From an uncultured Gilliamella sp. (lineage in GTDB: Bacteria; Pseudomonadota; Gammaproteobacteria; Enterobacterales; Orbaceae), in the NCBI GenBank assembly GCA_945271295.1, contig CALYPG010000024.1, positions 1 through 42,542 on the forward strand: 42,542 nucleotides of DNA. Reading direction: 5' to 3'. Of this stretch, positions 36,152-42,542 are shown piece after piece; positions within the stretch are counted from its first letter, which is position 1; each line of letters begins with the position of its first letter. A program made the translations under genes and the position numbers. Under the pieces are notes generated by a model. That model worked only from the letters and a program-made list of their open reading frames with translations. It was not told the DNA's origin and ran no database searches.

Positions 36152-39100
36152 ATGGTATTATCGAAAATAAAAAAATGGCAATATCCGGTTATTGCGAAAT
36201 CGCCCGACGATTCAAAAGATAAAAAGGACATAACAGCTAAGCTCTATTATAAAGCATTACTCTCTGCTAAAAATGGATTTTATCCGGTCGGTCTTACTAA
36301 ACTTGTGCATACGGGCGTTCATTTTGACAAAGATGCACTAGAAAAATTAGGCATTACTAAACCAATTAAAACTAAGGTGAATTGTATCGCTGATGGGGAA
36401 GTGATTGCTTATCGCGTCAATGGCCATTACCAAAAAATTGATTATGATGAAAAAGTCGCTTTTTTCTCAACGGGATTTGTATTAGTTCGACATTTACTTG
36501 AAATGGAACGCGTACCAGAAAAAAAGGCTGAAACAACCGAAAGTACTCCTCCAGCTGACAACAACAGTACGCCTTCTCAGGCACCTAATGCCGACACAAA
36601 TTCAGCATCCAATCCATCACCCGCTATAGCAGAGGTGACACCAAATCAGTCTCCTGCCACAAATGCAGAGACAAGTCCCGCTACTACCCCAGCACCAACC
36701 CCCTCAGAAACAACGGAAAATGAGAAAAAAGAGCCGGGACATCAACTCTATTTTTACAGTCTTTATATGCATCTGGCCGATTCGGCTTATTATGATAAAT
36801 ATCCTGACGAACCGACACCAGCCTTTTGGGAACAAGATATTTATCGGGTGATTGATAAACAACTTCAAAATATTGTGGGATTACGTATTCGTGAAAAAGC
36901 AAATGGTTCAATTAAAGCCGTTTTGCAAAAAGGAACAAAAATAAACTTAAATCTTAATTTACACGATGACAACAATAAATGGTATGCAGTGACTTCTTTA
37001 GTAGATGGTTATACCTCTATTCCGACATTGATACCTTTTGAATATAAAAATGGTAATAATATCGAAAAGATTTTAGGTTGGGTTTATACCGGTAAAGCAG
37101 TGGAGCAATCAGAATTCGAAATTCAAGGTAAGGATTCAAATTTAGCAAAATCAAAAGGATTGACAGTAAATGATGAAAATGGAAAAAACGTTATTTCAAC
37201 ATTACCGATTGGCACACAAATTAAGATTACCGGAACCAAAAATAAAAATGGTTTAATTGAATTAACCGAAATTATACGGGATGGAAAGCCAACAATTCCG
37301 TTACCGGAAGCGAAAAAAATGGTTAATTTGGCTTGTTTAAAGAAGATATCCAGAGGCAAAAAATATGATGAAGTGGTGGTATTAGATACACCCTTCCCAA
37401 TTAAAGCCGGTGATTTAGTTGGGCATATTGGAAACTATCACGATTATGAAGCTGGAATCGATAAAGAAAAAGATAAAGAAGGGAAACCACAAGATATTGA
37501 AATTTTACCGGACGATACCTTTAAAGATACATATTTTAACCCATTGTTGCATGTGGAATGTTTTACCTGTGAAGATTTAACTAATTACATTACACAAACT
37601 CAAACAGAAGCGAATAAATTAGTTGATGCTGACAAATCCTTCTTAGCCATATCAAAAGGCGCGAAATTACTGGCGACGCCGAATAAAGGAGATACCACCG
37701 TAGGTAAACCTTATACCGGCACAAAAATAAAGGTAAAAAGTAAAAACGTTGGTATCAATTGGATACAAATTGAAATCAAAACTTCAGATACCGAAACCAA
37801 GACATTATGGATAGAAAATAATGAAGAGGTGGCTAAAATAGCCAAGCCAAATGGTGAAATCACATTAAATGAAACAATGGTTGCCTGGAGTAAACATCCT
37901 TTACAAGCTAGTGAGTTGGCAAAAAGCACTCAAATAACAGATTTACCATTACTGTTATCGCTAAACGATGAAACACTCACCTCACGAGATAAACGAGCGA
38001 AAGATGAACAAGACACTTTATGGTGGAAGGTTGCAGCTCTTGACGCGAGAAACCTCCCAATTGTCGGTTGGGTGTCAAACAAAGATGAGGGAGTAAAAAA
38101 GGTGAGTGCCTGGGATTGGTTTGATTTTTCCCGATTAACTGAAAATGCCAGCTTAGTGGAGTTTTATAAGGATGTGGAATTATCAGAAAAACGAAATAAA
38201 GATAATCCATCATTAGATAAATACCAACTAACTTTAAAGACAACGTTATCTATATTAGACAGACAATATACGACCGACTCGCCAGAAAACAAGAAGTATG
38301 CCTATATAAAGGATAAATGTTTTGAAGGAGTAAAAGAGAAACCGATATTATTTGAGGCGTTAGGGCGTTTATTAGTTAACTATAAAAGTGAATGGTACAG
38401 TGAAATCAATACCGAAGGCAAGATGCCGGACTGGGAAGCGTTAAATAGTGTGATGACTGAGGATGCTGAAAATGTCCTGGGTTATTTAAGGGATGGCGAT
38501 GAAGCAAAACGTGATGCCCACTTAAAGAATATCGGAAAAACCGCCGACTCAGAAGAAGCAGCAGGATTACAAGAGCGACGCGATAAAATAAGTCAATTTC
38601 CGGCAGATTATAAACAAAATCCAAAAGAAAAGCTCAATCCAGCACAGCTTGAACAATATTATTATATGCAAAAGCTAGAAACTGACGTAGCAAAGTGGGA
38701 AAAAGAAAAAGAGAAAATCAAACAGTGTTTATGGTGGGATGATGTGGTTAAAGGGTTAGCCAATCAAAATCAATCAACAACCGACTCAGGTGCGATAAGT
38801 GAAAATGAAAGCACCCCAAGCACCCCGACCGAACAAAACGAACCTGAAGCCCCACCACCAGCCACACTAAACCCAAACGGCAAAGCTTGGTTTATCCATC
38901 CTATATCAATGATGATGCTAACAAATTATAAAAAAGATGTTATTTTCCCTTTAAAATTAAAACCAATAAATAATTTTGATATGCAATTTGGTGCTAATTA
39001 CAATTGGACTAAAAATAACAACCAGACAATGTTTGGATGGGGGCGTAGTGGTGGTACAAGAAAACATGCCGCAAGGGATTTATATACAGAACCATATGCA

Positions 39101-39577
39101 GAAATTGTTGCGGTTAGTGATGGTGTTGTTTTAGAGGTGAAGAATTTTTACTCTCAAACACATCAAATAACCATAAAGCATGAAACATGGAGTGGAAGAC
39201 AATTTATTATTCGTTATGGTGAAGTAGATAAAGAAAGTATTAAAGTTAAAGTAGGTGATTTTGTCAAACAAGGTACAGTAATCGCGAAGACAGGATTATT
39301 ACTAAAAGAACTTGCAACCGGTGAAGTAAGTAAACATACTATTGAAATTAAAGTCAATGCTAAAATAACAAAGAAATATAAACCTGAACTAATTATTAAT
39401 GGAAAAATAATTTATATGTTGCATTTAGAATATTATTCAGGAGCAAGTGGATTAAACTTGAAAAGTTCGTTGAGTAATAAAGCTAATAAACCTTATGAAC
39501 GACGTAAAGATCTATTAGATCCTCTGGAATTATTAAAAGAGGGATATCGTAATACTTTTAGGACTGAACCTCAATAA
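36152..39577 (+). CDS. VgrG-linked effector with two M23 peptidase-like modules
   Basis: 1141-aa probable T6SS cargo acting on peptidoglycan. The N-terminal module looks like an M23/LytM fold split by insertions: HTGVHFD (53-59, where M23 has HxGxD), DGEVIAYR, then a Pro/Thr/Ser linker (about 121-195), YSLYMHL (202-208), GDLVGHIG (about 420) and LLHVECF (His about 466). An SH3-like stretch follows (about 499-570). The middle domain has WDWFDFS (about 653) and SEWY (about 746), typical of VgrG-linked effectors. The C-terminal module (about 950-1141) has the M23 HxxxD pair His972/Asp976 in KHAARD, His1062, and YMLHLEYY with His1091, where the first His of the usual HxH is Met. There is no signal peptide, as expected for T6SS cargo. 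It is likely a cell-wall endopeptidase; activity is not proven. Confidence 0.75.
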   Translation: MVLSKIKKWQYPVIAKSPDDSKDKKDITAKLYYKALLSAKNGFYPVGLTKLVHTGVHFDKDALEKLGITKPIKTKVNCIADGEVIAYRVNGHYQKIDYDEKVAFFSTGFVLVRHLLEMERVPEKKAETTESTPPADNNSTPSQAPNADTNSASNPSPAIAEVTPNQSPATNAETSPATTPAPTPSETTENEKKEPGHQLYFYSLYMHLADSAYYDKYPDEPTPAFWEQDIYRVIDKQLQNIVGLRIREKANGSIKAVLQKGTKINLNLNLHDDNNKWYAVTSLVDGYTSIPTLIPFEYKNGNNIEKILGWVYTGKAVEQSEFEIQGKDSNLAKSKGLTVNDENGKNVISTLPIGTQIKITGTKNKNGLIELTEIIRDGKPTIPLPEAKKMVNLACLKKISRGKKYDEVVVLDTPFPIKAGDLVGHIGNYHDYEAGIDKEKDKEGKPQDIEILPDDTFKDTYFNPLLHVECFTCEDLTNYITQTQTEANKLVDADKSFLAISKGAKLLATPNKGDTTVGKPYTGTKIKVKSKNVGINWIQIEIKTSDTETKTLWIENNEEVAKIAKPNGEITLNETMVAWSKHPLQASELAKSTQITDLPLLLSLNDETLTSRDKRAKDEQDTLWWKVAALDARNLPIVGWVSNKDEGVKKVSAWDWFDFSRLTENASLVEFYKDVELSEKRNKDNPSLDKYQLTLKTTLSILDRQYTTDSPENKKYAYIKDKCFEGVKEKPILFEALGRLLVNYKSEWYSEINTEGKMPDWEALNSVMTEDAENVLGYLRDGDEAKRDAHLKNIGKTADSEEAAGLQERRDKISQFPADYKQNPKEKLNPAQLEQYYYMQKLETDVAKWEKEKEKIKQCLWWDDVVKGLANQNQSTTDSGAISENESTPSTPTEQNEPEAPPPATLNPNGKAWFIHPISMMMLTNYKKDVIFPLKLKPINNFDMQFGANYNWTKNNNQTMFGWGRSGGTRKHAARDLYTEPYAEIVAVSDGVVLEVKNFYSQTHQITIKHETWSGRQFIIRYGEVDKESIKVKVGDFVKQGTVIAKTGLLLKELATGEVSKHTIEIKVNAKITKKYKPELIINGKIIYMLHLEYYSGASGLNLKSSLSNKANKPYERRKDLLDPLELLKEGYRNTFRTEPQ

Positions 39578-39591
39578 TTTGGAGTGATAAC

Positions 39592-40407
39592 ATGAAAAAT
39601 TTATTATTGGGCTGTTTATTATTAATTTCAGGTTCAAATTTTGCTCATGCATCAAATAATGATGTGGTTAACAACAATTATTATACATTAATGAAAGATA
39701 AGTTAAATAAACAAGTCACACAAACAAAAGCAGGTGAACAATTAGTTAGAGAATTAGAACAATTGGTTACTTATAATCAACAAAAAGTAATTTTTTGGGG
39801 TTGTGATTTTAAACCGATAGAAGGAAATAAAAAGGATATTATTAATATATTAAACCAAAATCATTTTTTTGAAAATTATGGCAAACAGTTAAAAGAATAC
39901 CACTTAACATTATCTAACTTTAGTATGGTTTATACTAATGATAGATCTAGTTCATCAGATCTTTGTAATAGTAATAATTATATGAATATCATTCAGCTTG
40001 ATAGCGATCAATTAATGGTTCCATATGAAAGTCAATTAATTTTTTATAAACGTTCTTCTGCACAAGAAGAAAAAAATATTAGGAATTATTATAATGGGAA
40101 ATGTCATGAATTAGAACAGGTTGATATGGATTCTATTGATATTTGTTATTATAAAAATATGACCATTTTGGATGTTTATAATGTTATGAGTTTTGACTCT
40201 GAAAAAATTTTTAGAAAAAAAATTAAAGTAGGAAAGAATTTTTCTGTTACTTATAATGATGAAGATATGCATGTGGAGGTAGAATATAAATGGTCTGGTA
40301 AAAATAAGTTAAAAATCACACAAAATTTTGATGGTGGTGTCACTACTTATACTTTTATTTATCAAGGCAATAAAACCAAAGTAATAACAGTCTATTCTCC
40401 TGATTAA
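39592..40407 (+). CDS. Signal-peptide protein, candidate immunity protein 1
   Basis: 271 aa, family not recognised. It has a clear signal peptide (MKNLLLGCLLLISG to about FAHA, 1-20), so it is periplasmic; Cys8 lies in the hydrophobic core and LLGC is a poor lipobox. The mature part is Asn/Lys/Tyr-rich with further Cys residues (FWGCDFK, CNSNN, GKCHE, DICYY) that may form disulphides. The gene starts 14 bases after the effector stop with a GGAG ribosome site, so the two are probably cotranscribed. Position and periplasmic location suit protection against the peptidoglycan-directed effector. This is inference. Confidence 0.6.
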   Translation: MKNLLLGCLLLISGSNFAHASNNDVVNNNYYTLMKDKLNKQVTQTKAGEQLVRELEQLVTYNQQKVIFWGCDFKPIEGNKKDIINILNQNHFFENYGKQLKEYHLTLSNFSMVYTNDRSSSSDLCNSNNYMNIIQLDSDQLMVPYESQLIFYKRSSAQEEKNIRNYYNGKCHELEQVDMDSIDICYYKNMTILDVYNVMSFDSEKIFRKKIKVGKNFSVTYNDEDMHVEVEYKWSGKNKLKITQNFDGGVTTYTFIYQGNKTKVITVYSPD

Positions 40408-40421
40408 AATGTAGTTTTAAA

Positions 40422-40612
40422 GTGAAATTCGCAATATTCTACGGCGATCATCCAAGATAGTTTATAAATCCAGACTGTTTTGAATGTCTACTTGGTGCTA
40501 TGTTGGAGTTAAATTGTACTAGCTCAAATCTAATCCTAATGGTTATGATCATCATCACCATTTACATATCTGTGGTTTTGATTTTAAACGAATTATTAAT
40601 ATAAAGGATTAA
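40422..40612 (+). pseudogene. Remnant of an M23-type effector C-terminus (A)
   Basis: No intact ORF, but two frames together read like an effector end. One gives KFAIFYGDHPR, a TAG at 40458-40460, then FINPDCFECLLGAMLELNCT. The next frame gives SNPNGYDHHHHLHICGFDF up to a TAA at 40610-40612. The frame change falls at AATCTAATCCTAAT (40527-40540), which looks like a 5-base duplication. HHLHI resembles the zinc-binding HxH end of M23 peptidases, and FINPDCFECL recalls NPLLHVECFTCEDL of the intact effector. It ends 3 bases before the next ATG. Confidence 0.5.
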
Positions 40613-40615
40613 CGG

Positions 40616-41221
40616 ATGATTAAATTTAAATTTTTTTCTATAGGTATTTTAATTATATCGTTCTTTTCTTTTGCTGAAACCCAAAGTAGAACTCATAAGG
40701 ACGCTATCCTTTATGAATTCAAAGAATATCCAAAAAGCATTTTATCCGAAGAACATTATTCTTTGAGACAATTTTTTGCAGATAACAAAGAGATTTACGA
40801 TGAAAATAACTCGCTAAATTCATTTTTTAATTCTGACACTCCCTTACAAGGTATGGTTGAACACAGGAAACCTTATACAGATAAGGCTATATTGTTTAAA
40901 AAAATCCCACTTGACAAAAATCTAAACATATTTCTTTTTGCCTATTGGGATCATAATGACCAAGACTCATATTATAATCTTCCCACACTGGAAATGCAGA
41001 TTTTTGATAAAAATTACAAATTTATCAGTAAAATTATTGCAGTTGATGGCGCAGCCGCTGAATGTTCATATCGAAAAAAAATAAGAATTTATAAAAATAA
41101 AAAATTTGAAATAACAGAAGCAGAGTATTGCATAGATATTGAAACAGACAAACTTATGACTGAGCAACACAAAACAAGTTATTATTTTATTGATGATAAA
41201 GGAAATATTAATTTTGAATAA
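40616..41221 (+). CDS. Signal-peptide protein, candidate immunity protein 2
   Basis: 201 aa, family not recognised. The signal peptide spans about 1-20 (GILIISFFSFAE). The mature protein is rich in Lys, Asp and Phe/Tyr with beta-strand-like patches (LEMQIFDKNYKFISKI) and two Cys (AECSYRK, EYCIDIE). The ribosome site AAAGGA precedes the ATG. It shares no obvious similarity with the proteins on either side. Lying after an effector-end remnant, it is best read as an orphan immunity gene whose cognate toxin tip has decayed. Confidence 0.55.
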   Translation: MIKFKFFSIGILIISFFSFAETQSRTHKDAILYEFKEYPKSILSEEHYSLRQFFADNKEIYDENNSLNSFFNSDTPLQGMVEHRKPYTDKAILFKKIPLDKNLNIFLFAYWDHNDQDSYYNLPTLEMQIFDKNYKFISKIIAVDGAAAECSYRKKIRIYKNKKFEITEAEYCIDIETDKLMTEQHKTSYYFIDDKGNINFE

Positions 41222-41282
41222 TAAATGAGATTAAGTATAAATTAGAATGATTAAAAGATATTTTCTTCATTAGTTTTATTAG

Positions 41283-41378
41283 CTCATCCTAAATAATATT
41301 TCTCATAAAATAAAACCAGAAACCAACAACCACTTATATGTTGGATTTGGCATGAATAAAATTAAGGGAATCATATAA
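41283..41378 (+). pseudogene. Remnant of an M23-type effector C-terminus (B)
   Basis: A start-less open stretch of 31 codons (LILNNISHKIKPETNNHLYV, then GFGMNKIKGII and stop). HLYVGFG resembles the HLHxxF/G end of LytM-type peptidases. The TAA shares one base with the ATG of the next gene (TAATG), the overlap expected for a translationally coupled effector-immunity pair. No upstream coding part remains. Confidence 0.4.
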
Positions 41379-41956
41379 TGAGAGTATTTAGAGATTTAAT
41401 TATTATCTCTTTGTTAATATTTTGTTCTGTTGACATCGCATTTTCAGAAAATTTAAGTAGTGATTTACGTAACTATCGTAAAATAAAATTACCTTATTCT
41501 TCTGATGAATTAAAAAAATATTATTATTGGGGTGAATATGGTTTGTATCTTTCACCTAATATGCCATTTCCATTTAGATTTTCAAATAAAGAATTTTCAT
41601 TTAGACCAAAATTATCCGAATATGTGATTAAAACTACTTTTTATTTCCCGCATTGCTATTTTTATTATAAAGATATTTTATATAAAGGGATTATACAAAT
41701 GGCTATGGGTGAGAATGATGAAAAGGTTTTTACTTTTCAATTAAATAGTTACGACTCTCAAGGCATTCTAATTGATGCAATATTACTTTATCGGATACAA
41801 AGTGGAGAAATATCATATTGGGATGATTTTGTAATAAAAACCAATGGCAAAATTTTGATAAAACAACATCAAAAACAAAATCTTTTTGAACCTGACGAAT
41901 TTCCCAAAGATGATAAAGTTCACACAACCAAAGTTGAATATCAAATGAATAGATAA
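41378..41956 (+). CDS. Signal-peptide protein, candidate immunity protein 3
   Basis: 192 aa, family not recognised. The N-terminus MRVFRDLIIISLLIFCSVDI continues into AFSEN, a signal peptide of about 23 residues. The mature part is aromatic-rich (YYYWGEYGLYLS, TFYFPHCYFYYKD) and probably beta-structured. G+C is very low, about a quarter by eye in its first lines, well below vgrG. It overlaps remnant B by one base. It is probably another orphan periplasmic immunity gene. Confidence 0.55.
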   Translation: MRVFRDLIIISLLIFCSVDIAFSENLSSDLRNYRKIKLPYSSDELKKYYYWGEYGLYLSPNMPFPFRFSNKEFSFRPKLSEYVIKTTFYFPHCYFYYKDILYKGIIQMAMGENDEKVFTFQLNSYDSQGILIDAILLYRIQSGEISYWDDFVIKTNGKILIKQHQKQNLFEPDEFPKDDKVHTTKVEYQMNR

Positions 41957-42212
41957 AGAAAACTCGCAATTTCAACTTAAAGAATTATTAGTTAGCGAAG
42001 ATTATAAATATCAAATTATTTATCCCAATCAATTTAAAATTTTAGAAAGATCTTTAGAAACATCAAAGTTTAACAGTGATGAGCTTAAAACTTGTTATCA
42101 AAACGAATATAATGCTATATGTAATTTAGATACCTATCATTATTACCATGATATTTTATCTCAAAAGCTAATATCCCTTGCAGAAAAAAATCCCACTTTT
42201 AAAGAGGCATAA
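41949..42212 (+). pseudogene. Start-less protein fragment (C)
   Basis: An open frame of 87 codons with no start codon, ending at TAA 42210-42212. The peptide (DKENSQFQLKELLVSEDYKY through DTYHYYHDILSQ) is charged, helix-like and has normal protein composition, so it is likely the C-terminal part of a broken gene. It begins inside the end of immunity gene 3 in another frame. Function unknown. Confidence 0.4.
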
Positions 42213-42217
42213 ACATA

Positions 42218-42367
42218 ATTGATAAAAAGATAAATCAAATTTGTTTAACATTCCCTCCACCTGCCTATCATACTGAAACAACAGATTTCACTCATAAAAT
42301 CACAAAATGCTTAGTGGAACAAATGAAACAAAAAATAGACAAAATAGATGATGAACTCGCTAAATAA
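42218..42367 (+). pseudogene. Short fragment or rare-start small ORF (D)
   Basis: 49 codons open from an ATT at 42218 to TAA 42365-42367, with an AAGAGG ribosome-like site 10 bases before. The peptide has a Pro stretch (CLTFPPPAYHT) and a helical Lys/Asp end (MKQKIDKIDDELAK). ATT starts are very rare, so this is more likely another gene remnant in the decayed array. Confidence 0.3.
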
Positions 42368-42409
42368 AATAGCAATCCGTAACATAGAAGCAATCTATGA
42401 AAAAATAAA

Positions 42410-42488
42410 CAATTGTCGGTTGGGTGTCGAGCAAAGATGAGGGAGTAAAAAAGGTGAGTGTCTGGGATTGGTTTGATTTTTCCCGATT
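42410..42488 (+). repeat. 79-bp copy of an internal part of the effector gene
   Basis: This stretch matches 38058-38136 of the effector at 76 of 79 bases. It encodes IVGWVSSKDEGVKKVSVWDW followed by FDFSRL, then a stop. In-frame stops flank it (TAA before, TAG after), so it is a leftover of a second effector copy or a recombination scar. Confidence 0.9.
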
Positions 42489-42507
42489 GTAGTAGCTCAA
42501 ACCTGAT

Positions 42508-42542
42508 CTGACAGTTACCAGTTTTTTATAGGTGCCTGTCAG
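42508..42542. repeat. Inverted repeat at the right window edge
   Basis: CTGACAG (42508-42514) and CTGTCAG (42536-42542) form a 7-bp inverted repeat around a T-rich loop, with partial extension inward (CC and GG). It starts 19 bases after the duplicated effector fragment. It may be a terminator or the end of an insertion sequence; the window stops here. Confidence 0.35.

Noticed and set aside
40532-40612. Four-histidine stretch as an artificial tag or metal chaperone
   Set aside because: The context (NGYDHHHHLHI) fits the zinc-binding end of an M23 peptidase remnant in natural AT-rich sequence.

Overview
The window is about 42.5 kb of AT-rich DNA (roughly one third G+C by eye) from a gammaproteobacterium. 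Gene order and protein motifs match the Enterobacterales/Pasteurellales type: sucCD-cydABX-ybgC-tolQRA, fldA-fur, yciB-yciA-clsA, nudF/tolC, dcd-asmA and hslVU. Low G+C, compact intergenic regions and a type VI secretion (T6SS) tip island suggest an Orbaceae-like host-associated bacterium (Gilliamella/Frischella type). That placement is inference from composition and gene content.

Layout. 1-1.2 kb: AT-rich non-coding DNA and an XRE/S24-like repressor whose protease residues are replaced. 1.4-9.4 kb: envelope and transport genes (ABC exporter, dacB, terC, cycA, mltA) and dcd. 9.4-13.4 kb: asmA, then hslU and hslV on the minus strand behind a sigma-32-like promoter. 13.5-21.5 kb: a long minus-strand block reading sucC-sucD, cydA-cydB-cydX, ybgC-tolQ-tolR-tolA. 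sucAB, ybgE, tolB and pal, neighbours in E. coli, are not here. 21.7-28.5 kb: fldA, fur, yciB-yciA-clsA, cpdA with a CRP-type promoter, nudF and tolC. 28.6-31.1 kb: a LysR regulator divergent from a dinucleotide-binding protein and a short-chain dehydrogenase. 31.2-31.4 kb: a probable unassigned small RNA.

31.4-42.5 kb is the accessory region. It starts with a secreted adhesin-like gene whose 5' coding end carries 4.6 copies of a 7-bp repeat, a likely phase-variation switch. Next comes vgrG, then a 1141-aa effector with two M23 (LytM-type) peptidase-like modules. Downstream lie three unrelated small proteins with signal peptides, which fit periplasmic immunity proteins. The second and third are each preceded by a short open fragment that looks like the C-terminal end of another M23-type effector (DHHHHLHI; NNHLYVGFG). 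Beyond them are further start-less fragments, a 79-bp near-identical copy of an internal part of the effector gene, and an inverted repeat at the window edge. I read this as an effector tip/immunity cassette array grown by recombination at a VgrG-linked effector.

How the parts work together: cytochrome bd (cydABX), Tol, AsmA, MltA, PBP4, YciB and ClsA maintain respiration and the envelope. Fur, a predicted FNR site before cydA and a predicted class II CRP site before cpdA give the regulatory outline. The VgrG island would deliver peptidoglycan hydrolases into rival cells while the periplasmic proteins protect the producer.
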